Part shown: positions 40,527 to 50,047 of the stretch, piece by piece
Layout: every line of letters starts with the position of its first letter
How positions within the stretch are numbered: position 1 is the stretch's first letter
NCBI RefSeq assembly: GCF_009828855.1
Contig: NZ_WUAG01000002.1
Location: 930,001 to 994,000 of the forward strand
Length of the DNA stretch: 64,000 nucleotides
Source: Psychromonas sp. L1A2
GTDB lineage: Bacteria; Pseudomonadota; Gammaproteobacteria; Enterobacterales; Psychromonadaceae
Direction: 5' to 3'
Program-made: the position numbers and the translations under genes
Notes under the pieces: model-generated
Database searches by the model: none
Told to the model about the DNA's origin: nothing
The model's input: the letters and a program-made list of their open reading frames with translations, nothing else

Positions 40527-42263
40527 TTACACTCCCCCAATACTAGATATAACTTTTAAAGATTTATATTTTAACTCTTTCATAAATGGTGAAATGCCAC
40601 TTAGATACTCTAAAACAATTTTTGATAACTCTTTTGAATCAATATTAAAACTTTGATAGTAATATGCATTACCTGTTGGATTATCTGCCTTATAGTCCGC
40701 TAACGTTTTATAATTAGAGTTTGAAGAATAAGAGGAAGGAAGCCAAAAATCAGGAATGGCAAATTCTCTATACTTTTCATCGTCATATATATGGAGATCA
40801 TTCTTTTCTTCTAAAACACACTTAGAAGAGTAAACTACACCTTTAATATTATTAACCCATTTATATTTAGCTAATCCTGCTCCCCATGGAGCTACAAAAA
40901 AGTCTACAATTTCACCCCAAGTAAAACTCAAATTAACACTACAACCGACAAGTGAAATAATACTAGAGTGCTTGCCTTTTAATGCGGCGGAAATTTGAAG
41001 TTCAGCTGACAAATCAATATTTGCGTGAGAACTATGCACTTCACTTTCAATAGAATTCATACCATCAATAATAAACCCAGCATTAGGATAATGAAGCAAA
41101 ACATTATTGATTAATTCCGCGTAGCCTACTTCTTGATTTAGCCATGCTCTGGTTCCACATCTAAGCCCAATTAAAATAATAGGAAAATGACTTTCTCTGA
41201 ATTTAATTATTTCTTTTATCTTATCATTGCTAATACTAGAAAAAGCACCTTTAACAATTTGATTTGCCGTTGATTCATGAACATAATTAGCCTTTATTGA
41301 AAGCTTAAAAACTTGATTTTGATAATTATTTTTATCACTTATATTTTGTTCATTCTCATTAGAAATGAGATGTTCAACGCCTTTTAAATAACTAGGCAAT
41401 ACAGTTGCTTGGGGAACAAAAGAAATAACTTTTTGAGGAAGAACAATATCTCGATAAAGCAATGGATTTGTTGCGCTAACTCCATTCCAAATCGCATGAC
41501 CTAAATGCTTAAAGTTCTGATTTGATAAAATAACTTGTTTTATTGGGTGTTTTAAATAACTCTCAATATCTTTTTTATATAAAGTCATTGTTCTTAGTAA
41601 ATTAGCATAATACATCATAAACGAATGAGGTTTTTTATTGTATGTATGCAATTCAGATTGTTGATCTAAATAACCAAAAACAACTGTATTTTTATCAACT
41701 AAATAGATTTGAAAAAATAAGAATGGATTTGCCCAGTCACTAAAAAAAGTCAGCAAAAACTTACCGTTTTTAAAAAAATAAGCATCATCCATTAAAGAGT
41801 ATTCGGTACTTTCTTTACTTCCATCAATAGGCGAAATGAAGGTGATTTTTTTATTAACAAGTGCATTACATATAATTTTATTGCCTAATTTACCATCCCC
41901 TTCCGTTGAACAAGGCGCACTTCCTTCTAAACCTAGGAAAGCTTCAAGTTTAACCGTATCTATTAATGTATCAATTACATTACTTGGTAATATTCCTTCT
42001 GCATCTTCAATATAAACAAAATTTAATTTGGTTTCAGCAAGCAACTTATATAACCACATTGGCTGTTCAGGATTTATTCTAATCGCTGTCTCAATCGCTT
42101 TAGAGGCTTTATTTTTATCCCCTAATGATGCATAACTTTTACCTAAAAACCGATAAACACCATCATTTTCTGGGTATTCCAAGCTCGCAGCCAAAAAATA
42201 TTCTATTGCAAGATCAATATTTCCAGCTCTTAAAAAATCAACGCCTTTATCTAAGATCCCCAT
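40527..42263 (-). CDS. TPR + putative GT61-like glycosyltransferase, paralogue B
   Basis: 578 residues. Residues about 5-75 form two TPR-like repeats (FLRAGNIDLAIEYFLAASLEYPEN and the next unit). The C-terminal half is a paralogue of the protein at 36291: HLGHAIWNGVS, ILIGLRCGTR, FIIDGMN, LVGCSVNLS, FVAPWGAGLAKYKWV and EEKNDLHIYDD. The APWGAGLAKY motif suggests a GT-B, GT61-like enzyme; this is inference. Its first 13 bases overlap the end of the sulfotransferase gene. The pair A and B encloses the SDR, FAD and TIM-barrel genes. Confidence 0.62.
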   Translation of the reverse strand: MGILDKGVDFLRAGNIDLAIEYFLAASLEYPENDGVYRFLGKSYASLGDKNKASKAIETAIRINPEQPMWLYKLLAETKLNFVYIEDAEGILPSNVIDTLIDTVKLEAFLGLEGSAPCSTEGDGKLGNKIICNALVNKKITFISPIDGSKESTEYSLMDDAYFFKNGKFLLTFFSDWANPFLFFQIYLVDKNTVVFGYLDQQSELHTYNKKPHSFMMYYANLLRTMTLYKKDIESYLKHPIKQVILSNQNFKHLGHAIWNGVSATNPLLYRDIVLPQKVISFVPQATVLPSYLKGVEHLISNENEQNISDKNNYQNQVFKLSIKANYVHESTANQIVKGAFSSISNDKIKEIIKFRESHFPIILIGLRCGTRAWLNQEVGYAELINNVLLHYPNAGFIIDGMNSIESEVHSSHANIDLSAELQISAALKGKHSSIISLVGCSVNLSFTWGEIVDFFVAPWGAGLAKYKWVNNIKGVVYSSKCVLEEKNDLHIYDDEKYREFAIPDFWLPSSYSSNSNYKTLADYKADNPTGNAYYYQSFNIDSKELSKIVLEYLSGISPFMKELKYKSLKVISSIGGV

Positions 42264-43102
42264 TTATCACACCATAAACCATTATCTTTTAAAGCAGAAA
42301 TTTCAGGTTCTAACTTTATTTTCATGTAATCAAGCCACTCTACAGGTAAGTCAAAGGATTTTGTTTTATTCACTTTCTTGTTTATATTTTCTATATTAGG
42401 TTGGATTTGTTCGATGCCCAAAAAAATTTGTACTTTATTTAACATCTCAATTGGTTGCTCTCTAAAATCCTCAAAATATAAAACCATTAACTCATCATTG
42501 TTCAATGACTGCTTTAAAAGTTCATAATTTTTAGCATATTCAGCATTTACCCAAAAGAAGTTCTTATCGAGTAACTCTTTAAAGTTCTCGAAGCCTGCAT
42601 CCAAAGCTTCATCTTCACGATTCACCCATTTCATATGGAACTTATAATGTGACCATAAACGTTCCAATGGATCTCGAAGCGTATAAATAACTTTGACATT
42701 TTTTGCAGCTCTACGTACGTTCTCCCAACCATCGGAACTCATTTGACAATAAAGATTTGAAAAATCAGCGCACAGCTTTTTGTTTGGGTTAAATTTAAAT
42801 AACTTTTCATACCACTCATTAGAAATTTCAGCATCATGTGCGTAATCTGAATACCATGATATTTCGTCTAGGTTTTGAGAAATAAATTTCGCATTCCCAT
42901 TCGCATTTTTCTGTAAAACACCTTTTAATTTCAAAATACGATTACGATGATTTAATTGATTTTCAATGCCGACCTTATTCGCAAAATAATGAATTTCTTT
43001 TTCCGGAGTAAAGTGTATTTCAGGATGATTCTTTAATTGCTCATAAAGCCAAGTAGTACCAGCTTTCATTGCACCAACACTTAAAAATAGGTTATCAATC
43101 AC
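42251..43102 (-). CDS. Sulfotransferase domain protein (4)
   Basis: 283 residues, the clearest sulfotransferase here, similar in layout to the Sulfotransfer_1/heparan N-sulfotransferase group. The PAPS loop is LSVGAMKAGTTWLYEQL (7-23) and the 3'-phosphate motif is VIYTLRDPLERLWSHYKFH. FTPEKEIHYF follows the first motif as in many family members. The start codon is GTG, overlapping the stop of the giant GT gene (GTGA). It transfers sulfate from PAPS to a sugar hydroxyl or amine, by family. No PAPS synthesis gene is in the window. Confidence 0.88.
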   Translation of the reverse strand: MIDNLFLSVGAMKAGTTWLYEQLKNHPEIHFTPEKEIHYFANKVGIENQLNHRNRILKLKGVLQKNANGNAKFISQNLDEISWYSDYAHDAEISNEWYEKLFKFNPNKKLCADFSNLYCQMSSDGWENVRRAAKNVKVIYTLRDPLERLWSHYKFHMKWVNREDEALDAGFENFKELLDKNFFWVNAEYAKNYELLKQSLNNDELMVLYFEDFREQPIEMLNKVQIFLGIEQIQPNIENINKKVNKTKSFDLPVEWLDYMKIKLEPEISALKDNGLWCDKWGS

Positions 43103-46100
43103 TTGTATATCTCCACTAATTCTAAAATTTGTTTATCAACAATTCGAATATCAACTTGCATTATGTTTTGTTTAAATTGCTTCGGATTTTGATCTATTTT
43201 ATTAATAGCCTTAGAAAGACGATCTAATTTAGGCTTAATTCGGAAACCAGTTTTTCCTTCAATCAGATCTTCACCAATACCACCTAACTCGCTAGCAACC
43301 ACCCAACAACCACAAGCGGCAGCTTCTCGCGTCACTAAGCCATAGCTTTCAGGCCACATTGATGGGGCAAATAACACATCTAATTTTTGATAAAGGCTGG
43401 TGACCCCTATTTGGCTTACTCGCCCAATAAAAGTAACCGGTACTTTTCCCCAAAAAGTTTTATTCTCAAACCCTTCTGGTTTTGAGTGATCAACAATCAA
43501 CATTTCAACATTTTTTGGTTGTTCTTGCTCAATCGCTTCTTTGAGTAGGAAGTAACCTTTATGATTGGCCATACCGCCAATATGCGCGCACACCACCTTT
43601 TCTGTATGAGCTGTATTTTTAGGCTTCCATTCAACGGTTGAGCTGATGCCATTTTTATTCACCTGAATGTCAGGGTAACCATTTTTATTGTAAATATCAG
43701 CGAAGCTTTGTGATACGGTTAATAACTGCTTAGCACCATTCAAGAGAAATTTGTAATAATTAATACGCTCAATAGAATCACTTAACGATACATTGTTAGG
43801 TAATACTCTCGGCGCAAACATATCAGGATGGCCATCAGGATAAACATTATCATTCTGGTCTATAAGGAATTGATGATCAGAAATCCACCAAGCATCGTGT
43901 GCCGTAATAATATAAGGAATATTATTATCTTTTGTTGCTTCAACAATAGAGGCGGTTAAGCGCTGAACACAATGGAAGTGTACTAAGTCAGGTTTTTCAA
44001 GATCTAAAAACGCTTCAAATAGATCATACATATTGTCATCTTTAGGATGCCAATCCATGTTTTCTCTAAATAAAATTGTTGATCGATAAACGGTTACGCC
44101 TTGGTGTTGATATGACTCCAATTTGTAAGGTGTTGTACAGCGTTCATCAGAAGTAAATACAACTAACTCATAATCATCGCCGTATTGCTTTTGTAATATA
44201 TCAAAGTTATCCGATACTACACGAGTTGCACCACCAATCGATTGTGGTGGGAAGAATACATTAACAATAGCGATTTTTTTCTTAGCTTTTTGTACTTTGT
44301 TCGTCGTTGGAGTGACTACATTTTGAATATCTTCTACTAGTTGACCACCTAGGGTCTCTAAAGAGTACTCTACTTTGACTCTTTGTAAGGCCTTGTCTGC
44401 TATTTTATTTCGTAATTCAGCATCATCCACTAATGAAGTTAAAGCGTCAGTCCATTCTGTAGGCGTTGATGCTAATATCGCATCTTCACCATCATTAATA
44501 ACATCTCTATAGTTTGCTGTACTGCTTAAAATAGAAGGTACGCTCAAACAAGCCGCTTCAAACCATTTTAACTCGCTTTTACAACCGTTGGTTTCATCAT
44601 CAATTAAAATAGCTAAGTTAATGTCAGCTTGCTCAAGCAGGTTCCAATAAGCTCTTACACTTTTTACTGGTGGAACCATTGATAATTGCGTAGCAAAAGT
44701 GGTTTTAAAACTGTCAGGCAATTCTAAATAACCAGCAATAATTAAACGTGTGTTTTTATGCTTGCTCAATACTTTTTTAAGCGCAGGTAAAGCTAATTCA
44801 ATAAAGTCAGTATTATGGGCTTGTGTGCCACTACCATAAAAAATATCAATGGTTTTTTTGCCTAACCTTTTACTTGTTGAAAAGTAATTTAAGCTATCTA
44901 AACCATTACGGTGTAATAAACAAACACTAGATTTTACTAACTTTGCCAGTTTTTGACGTAACAACTCGGTAGAAGCAATACCAAAACGACATTTTTTGGC
45001 TAATGCAGAGAAGTTACCTGACGCTTTACGCAGTTCAATATGCGTATTAATGTCAACATATCCGCCAAATGTTTCTATCGCTGCTGGGTATGATGCATCG
45101 AATAATAAGTCGTCAATTTCAAAGAATGACGCTTTACCATTGGCATTAACTTGCGCTAATGCTTTTATGACGTTTGGTACAGAAGGGACTCGGTAAAAGA
45201 TAACGATATCATGCAAGGCAACTTCACTTGAATTTTGATCTATTTCAGTCCAACTTACCGTCTTAACCGTTTTGCCTTGTAGCTCTAATTGTTCTACTTT
45301 TTGGTCAATTCGGTAGCGGATGCATTGAGGAATATGATAATCACCAATAATCAATACTTTTTCTGTATTTAAGTTTGGTTTAAGCGTTGTCACATCATCT
45401 GTTGAATAATACTGGTAATAAGCATCATAGATAAGGTCTGTGTATTTTTCGGCACAAGTGATTAGCTCTTTTCTTTGATCTAGGTTACTTAACACTTGCA
45501 TTTCACCTAGGTTATCTTCGTAAAGTTTTTTACAAAAATCATCAATCCATTCTAATACAAGCGTTTGCTCTGGATTATCTTTTTTGTACTGCACTAAGAA
45601 TTTTAAGCCACTTGTAATGTTTGTTAGTTTTTCATAACACTGCAATAAAGAACCTAATGCACCAAAACTGATTTTATTATTAAGTTTATAACCATTTTCA
45701 TAGGCTTTTTGTGCCGTTCTAAAATCGTTTTGCTCAAAATAAGTACCTGCAATAATTTCCATTATTTCATTTGAAGGAAGGAAATAACAAACAATACGCC
45801 ATGCACTACGCGCATTATGAAGTTTAGCGTGGTCTCCTGTATTTTTAAATTGATTATACAACCCTAACCCTAACCCACGATAAAATCGTGCGTTACTTTC
45901 TTTAGTCTCTTCAACCTTAATGGGTTTAGTCATCGATCCTTGCGCTAAATTTAAATAGTCTTGTAGCGTCACTGACAATTCGACATTTCTGTCTAAAACA
46001 TCAATAAAGTCATAATCTAACGGGTTAAATAGAAGACCGGTGTTATTATGTTTTTCCACCCACTCTTCTAACTGTTTAATACGCCCTTCTTGTTTACCAT

Positions 46101-46845
46101 GGAAATACCAGTGAAATTTAGCATCACTTTCATTCTTTACGCCAGCAGCTAATAAATCAGGGTAGAAGTGTTTATAAAATGAGTAATCAAATTCAAATTG
46201 CATTTGTAGTGATTTAGCCACAAATACAGCTTTATTTGGGTAACGTTTTTCATTTTTACCGTCATTTAACCAATGCTGCTTTAATTGCTCTGGTGTTAAT
46301 TTAGTTAAATCAGGGTAGTGACCTTTGTAAAATTCAATATCTAACTTAGTATCAAGGCCTTTATAAATAACCTCTTCTTTGATCTGTTCTATGCTAGTGC
46401 TGAACTGTGCCGTTTCTATTAGCGTTTTAGCCGATAAAAAATCAATTTGAATCGTCAATTTTGGTAAATTCAACCATTCTTTTTTAATATCTTTTTGAGT
46501 TAACACATAAGTAAAACTTGCTTTAGGATCTTTTAAAATAGCTTTGAGGTCTTCTCTATGTTCTTTACATGAGACTTCTGCAATTTTATTATCTTCAATA
46601 AAAATAACAACAGTATCCGCTTGCTTAGCCCAACCTTGAATTGAGTCCCCTACTAAACCATCAATATATACATTCGGTATTTTTACTGGGGCTTTAATAG
46701 GTTCAGCCTTAACATTTTCAGTTTTAATGGTATCTGCTTTAATAGGGCGAGTAATGGCTTCAGACTTTTCATCTGATCCAATTCCTTTTTCTATTGCAGT
46801 CACTTTATCTTTCAAGACTGTCTTTTCCATTTTATTTTTATCCAT
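43099..46845 (-). CDS. Giant glycosyltransferase with two GT4 domains
   Basis: 1248 residues from ATG 46845, 2 bases after the rmlB stop; the open frame extends to 46899 but would overlap rmlB. After a lysine-rich linker come two short repeats (FYKGHYPDLTKL...WLNDGK and FYKHFYPDLLAAG...HGKQEGR, about residues 175-265) and a helical, TPR-like stretch. A first GT-B domain (about 495-840) holds IDIFYGSGTQAHN, ADINLAIL and ELKWFEAACLSVPSI. A second (about 855-1240) holds VFFPPQSIGGATRVV, HFHCVQR, IGGMANHKGY and APSMWPESYGLVTREAAACG, a classical GT4 donor site. It probably adds two sugars of the repeat unit. Confidence 0.86.
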   Translation of the reverse strand: MDKNKMEKTVLKDKVTAIEKGIGSDEKSEAITRPIKADTIKTENVKAEPIKAPVKIPNVYIDGLVGDSIQGWAKQADTVVIFIEDNKIAEVSCKEHREDLKAILKDPKASFTYVLTQKDIKKEWLNLPKLTIQIDFLSAKTLIETAQFSTSIEQIKEEVIYKGLDTKLDIEFYKGHYPDLTKLTPEQLKQHWLNDGKNEKRYPNKAVFVAKSLQMQFEFDYSFYKHFYPDLLAAGVKNESDAKFHWYFHGKQEGRIKQLEEWVEKHNNTGLLFNPLDYDFIDVLDRNVELSVTLQDYLNLAQGSMTKPIKVEETKESNARFYRGLGLGLYNQFKNTGDHAKLHNARSAWRIVCYFLPSNEIMEIIAGTYFEQNDFRTAQKAYENGYKLNNKISFGALGSLLQCYEKLTNITSGLKFLVQYKKDNPEQTLVLEWIDDFCKKLYEDNLGEMQVLSNLDQRKELITCAEKYTDLIYDAYYQYYSTDDVTTLKPNLNTEKVLIIGDYHIPQCIRYRIDQKVEQLELQGKTVKTVSWTEIDQNSSEVALHDIVIFYRVPSVPNVIKALAQVNANGKASFFEIDDLLFDASYPAAIETFGGYVDINTHIELRKASGNFSALAKKCRFGIASTELLRQKLAKLVKSSVCLLHRNGLDSLNYFSTSKRLGKKTIDIFYGSGTQAHNTDFIELALPALKKVLSKHKNTRLIIAGYLELPDSFKTTFATQLSMVPPVKSVRAYWNLLEQADINLAILIDDETNGCKSELKWFEAACLSVPSILSSTANYRDVINDGEDAILASTPTEWTDALTSLVDDAELRNKIADKALQRVKVEYSLETLGGQLVEDIQNVVTPTTNKVQKAKKKIAIVNVFFPPQSIGGATRVVSDNFDILQKQYGDDYELVVFTSDERCTTPYKLESYQHQGVTVYRSTILFRENMDWHPKDDNMYDLFEAFLDLEKPDLVHFHCVQRLTASIVEATKDNNIPYIITAHDAWWISDHQFLIDQNDNVYPDGHPDMFAPRVLPNNVSLSDSIERINYYKFLLNGAKQLLTVSQSFADIYNKNGYPDIQVNKNGISSTVEWKPKNTAHTEKVVCAHIGGMANHKGYFLLKEAIEQEQPKNVEMLIVDHSKPEGFENKTFWGKVPVTFIGRVSQIGVTSLYQKLDVLFAPSMWPESYGLVTREAAACGCWVVASELGGIGEDLIEGKTGFRIKPKLDRLSKAINKIDQNPKQFKQNIMQVDIRIVDKQILELVEIYK

Positions 46846-46847
46846 TA

Positions 46848-47930
46848 TTACTTCTCTTCCAATAAAGGTGACCACCAGTCTTCTTTTGACAAGTACCATT
46901 CAATCGTTTTACGAATACCTGTTTCAAAAGACTCTACAGGTTTGTAACCTAATTCATTATTGGTTTTAGTCGCGTCAATTGCATAGCGCCAATCATGGCC
47001 TGCTCTATCAGTCACAAAAGTAATTAACTGTTCAGCTTTGTTTTCAAATACTGTTTTAGCCAGTGGATATGCGGTTGCTAGTGCAGGATTTTTTTGGAAC
47101 TGTTCGTTCATTAGTTGACAAACTAATTTAACAATATCGATATTAGCCCATTCATTATGGCCACCGATATTGTAGTTTTCACCTAGACGACCTTTGTTTA
47201 GCACCAACTCAATGCCACGAGCATGATCTTCTACGTATAACCAGTCTCGGATTTGTTGACCATCGCCATAAACAGGTAATGGTTTATCATGAAGAATATT
47301 AGTAATAATCAGTGGAATAAGTTTTTCAGGGAAATGATAAGGACCATAGTTGTTTGAACAGTTAGAGGTAGTCACTTCTAAACCGTAAGTATGGTGATAA
47401 GCACGAACAAGATGGTCAGATGCGGCTTTAGACGCTGAATAAGGTGAATTTGGTGCATAAGCCGTTTCTTCAGTAAATGCAGGATCGTTTGGCCCTAGCT
47501 CTCCGTAAACTTCATCTGTTGATACATGATGGAAGCGATGTTTAAGTGGCGCTTTACCGTCTGCTTTCGGCTCGTCAATCCATACTTTTTTAGCCGCTTT
47601 TAATAGGCTGTAAGTCCCAATGATATTGGTTTCAATAAAAGCATCAGGGCCAGTGATTGAACGGTCGACATGTGATTCAGCAGCAAAGTGTACTAATGTA
47701 TCAATGCTATGCTCTTTTAATAGCGTTTCTACTAATGCAGTATCGCAAATATCACCGTGCGCAAATACAAAATTTGGGTTGCTTTCTACTGATGCAAGAC
47801 TTTCACGGTTACCTGCATAAGTTAATGCATCTAATACAACCACTTTATCTTGAGGATTGTTTGCAAGCCAATATAAAACGTAGTTAGCACCAATAAAACC
47901 TGCACCACCTGTTACTAATAAATTTCGCAT
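46848..47930 (-). CDS. rmlB: dTDP-glucose 4,6-dehydratase
   Basis: Second step of dTDP-L-rhamnose synthesis: it converts dTDP-glucose to dTDP-4-keto-6-deoxyglucose with bound NAD+. 360 residues, the normal length. NAD motif GGAGFIG (8-14), catalytic STDEVYGEL, and [10 protein letters not shown] with the Tyr-Lys pair. [20 protein letters not shown] is the typical late motif. GGAA lies before the ATG. It is 211 bases downstream of rmlD; that gap contains a 16-base tandem repeat but no terminator-like structure. Confidence 0.96.
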   Translation of the reverse strand: MRNLLVTGGAGFIGANYVLYWLANNPQDKVVVLDALTYAGNRESLASVESNPNFVFAHGDICDTALVETLLKEHSIDTLVHFAAESHVDRSITGPDAFIETNIIGTYSLLKAAKKVWIDEPKADGKAPLKHRFHHVSTDEVYGELGPNDPAFTEETAYAPNSPYSASKAASDHLVRAYHHTYGLEVTTSNCSNNYGPYHFPEKLIPLIITNILHDKPLPVYGDGQQIRDWLYVEDHARGIELVLNKGRLGENYNIGGHNEWANIDIVKLVCQLMNEQFQKNPALATAYPLAKTVFENKAEQLITFVTDRAGHDWRYAIDATKTNNELGYKPVESFETGIRKTIEWYLSKEDWWSPLLEEK

Positions 47931-48074
47931 ATCACTATTCCGTCTTTTTTGGTTAATATTTATAACGCTGTCATGTTCTAACTTTTTAAGTTCACAACGT
48001 TTAATTAAATTGAGCAGAGTTCCCTATCTAAGGTTTATTAGCTGCTTTTTTATAATTTAAGGTTTGAATTTACC

Positions 48075-48122
48075 TAATCGTTAACTTATCTAATTGCTAA
48101 CTTATCTATTTGCTAACTTAGT
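48075..48122. repeat. 16-bp x3 tandem repeat between rmlD and rmlB
   Basis: Three adjacent 16-base units: TAATCGTTAACTTATC, TAATTGCTAACTTATC and TATTTGCTAACTTAGT. They lie in the untranslated gap between rmlD and rmlB. The function is unknown; copy-number change could alter spacing or RNA structure there. Confidence 0.8.
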
Positions 48123-48141
48123 TAGATAAACTCTTTAATCT

Positions 48142-49059
48142 TCAATTTGCTTTCAATTCATCCATCATTGTAGATAGCTGTTTTCGCCAATGCGTTGTTT
48201 CTACTCCACTCGCTTGCTCAGCTGACTGTTTATCAATCACGCTAAAACTTGGGCGTTGCGCTGGTGTAGGGTAAGCACTTGCTGGTATTGGACGTACTGG
48301 AATGGATTTATCAAGCAACCCTTTTTCAATGGCTAATTCTTGTATTGCCACGGCGAAGTCATACCATGAGCAAACACCTGCATCTGTCCAATGTAAAACT
48401 TGAGCTGTATTTGGTGTTGATGCTGATGTTGATATTGATTCAGTCTCTTGTGGATTTTGGGTTTTGCTTGCTAACGCCCATATCATGGTCGCTAACCCTT
48501 TAGCCCAAGTAGGTGTACCGACTTGATCGTAGACAATGCCTAATTGATCTTTTTCAGCCATTAGGCGTAACATTGTTTTGACAAAATTATTGCCATTAAC
48601 AGAATATACCCAAGCGGTACGAATGATGGTCGCTTGACTCCCTAAAATAGCATTCACTTTAATATCACCAGCGAGTTTTGAAGCGCCATAAACATTAATG
48701 GGGTTTACTTGATCATCAGTTTGATAAGGGGTTGTTTTGGTACCGTCAAAAACAAAATCCGTTGAGACATGAATTAACTTAGCTTCAATTTTTTTACAGG
48801 CAAGGGCTAGATATTCACTGCCTAGATCATTAACCGCATAAGCTGTTTCTGTATCGGTTTCTGCTTTGTCTACTGCAGTATAAGCAGCCGCATTAATTAC
48901 TATGTCTGGCTGAAATTGTTCAATCGTATGATTAACTTGATTTACGTCGGTAATATCTAAGTCTTGTGCAGAGCAACTAAGCAGCTGTACGCTTTTAGGT
49001 ACTAACCTCTCTAATTCCCAGGCTAACTGGCCGCCTTTCCCTGTAATTAATACTTTCAT
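48142..49059 (-). CDS. rmlD: dTDP-4-dehydrorhamnose reductase
   Basis: Last step of dTDP-L-rhamnose synthesis: NADPH reduction of dTDP-4-keto-L-rhamnose. 305 residues. Nucleotide motif GKGGQLAWEL (7-16), then VSTDFVFDG and the catalytic YGASKLAGD. The C-terminus has the usual PTPAQRPSFSVID segment. AAGG stands 5 bases before the ATG. A serine/threonine-rich insert (ESISTSASTPNTAQ) near residue 215 is longer than in typical RmlD but lies in a loop. It follows the GT2 gene at 49091 by 31 bases. Confidence 0.95.
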   Translation of the reverse strand: MKVLITGKGGQLAWELERLVPKSVQLLSCSAQDLDITDVNQVNHTIEQFQPDIVINAAAYTAVDKAETDTETAYAVNDLGSEYLALACKKIEAKLIHVSTDFVFDGTKTTPYQTDDQVNPINVYGASKLAGDIKVNAILGSQATIIRTAWVYSVNGNNFVKTMLRLMAEKDQLGIVYDQVGTPTWAKGLATMIWALASKTQNPQETESISTSASTPNTAQVLHWTDAGVCSWYDFAVAIQELAIEKGLLDKSIPVRPIPASAYPTPAQRPSFSVIDKQSAEQASGVETTHWRKQLSTMMDELKAN

Positions 49060-49090
49060 AACAACCTTATTCGTTTTTAATTGTGCATTT

Positions 49091-50047
49091 TTAATGCCGT
49101 TGACGTTTACTTGTTAAAAGCGATATCAAAAGAGCAAGTCTACCTAAAAAATGAGAACGAGTCACATTCCCTTTACAAAAATAAGATATTTTTTTGTGTA
49201 TAGGCAGATAATTCAAAGAGCTTAGTATATTAATTGTTCTATTTGGTATCATTTTATTTTTTTGTTCAAATGCCTGAAAAGCAATTGCTTGGTTAATAAG
49301 CGCTTGTTGGCTTTTTTTAAATGCTTTCAAATGTTTAAAAAATTGAAAGCATAAAGAGAACAGACTTCGGTGTTTTGCGCCAATGACATTCGCATGATGC
49401 TGACGATATTGAATTAATGCTTGATCAATAAATACAATTTCACCACAGCGATGTGCGACTAACCCTAACCACCAATCATGCATATAGGCTTTTTCAGGCA
49501 TCGGTAAGGCTTTATCAATTAATGCACGATTAAATAACATGGTGCAACCTGAAATGACGTTCTGTTGGCATAGTTGATTAAACTTAAAATGCCATTCTTT
49601 GCTGATATTTTTCAGTTTGAAATAGCTGTTACAGATCTGTTGTAAATTTTCATCTACGATTTGTTTATCACTGAAAATTAATAACGGAGTGTGGGGAGGT
49701 AAGGTACTTTCAGCTTGCTTTAGGTGTTGCATAGAGAGTTCTATTTTATGAGGTAACCAAATATCATCTTGGTCACACAGCATAATGTAGTCAGCAGTAC
49801 TTTGGCTTAATCCAAAGGCGAAGTTATCTTTAGGGCCTTTTTTTCCACTACTGTTTTCAATCCAAATTATTTTATTGTCTTGTTCGGCTAATGTAGCAAC
49901 AATATTTTGTGTGTTATCCGTTGAACCATCATCAGTGACAATGATTTTATTAACCCATTTATGATAGCCGACATTAGCTTGTATTGATTTTATCTGCTCA
50001 GCTAAAAAAGCTTGGCCATTGTAGGTCGCTAGTACGATATCAATCAT
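49091..50047 (-). CDS. Family 2 glycosyltransferase (rhamnosyltransferase-like)
   Basis: 318 residues, GT-A fold. It opens IDIVLATYNGQAFLAEQIKS, then VTDDGSTDNT (38-47) and LCDQDDIWLP (91-100), with the metal site DQDD. This pattern is common in putative rhamnosyltransferases of O-antigen loci. The C-terminal 60 residues are basic and may contact the membrane. The ATG overlaps the stop of the upstream GT gene (ATGA). With rmlA-D in the same run, rhamnose is the most likely donor, but that is context, not proof. Confidence 0.85.
   Translation of the reverse strand: MIDIVLATYNGQAFLAEQIKSIQANVGYHKWVNKIIVTDDGSTDNTQNIVATLAEQDNKIIWIENSSGKKGPKDNFAFGLSQSTADYIMLCDQDDIWLPHKIELSMQHLKQAESTLPPHTPLLIFSDKQIVDENLQQICNSYFKLKNISKEWHFKFNQLCQQNVISGCTMLFNRALIDKALPMPEKAYMHDWWLGLVAHRCGEIVFIDQALIQYRQHHANVIGAKHRSLFSLCFQFFKHLKAFKKSQQALINQAIAFQAFEQKNKMIPNRTINILSSLNYLPIHKKISYFCKGNVTRSHFLGRLALLISLLTSKRQRH

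Noticed and set aside
46848-46899. Start of the giant glycosyltransferase inside rmlB
   Set aside because: The 18 extra residues come from rmlB in another frame; ATG 46845 directly after the rmlB stop has a purine-rich ribosome site.
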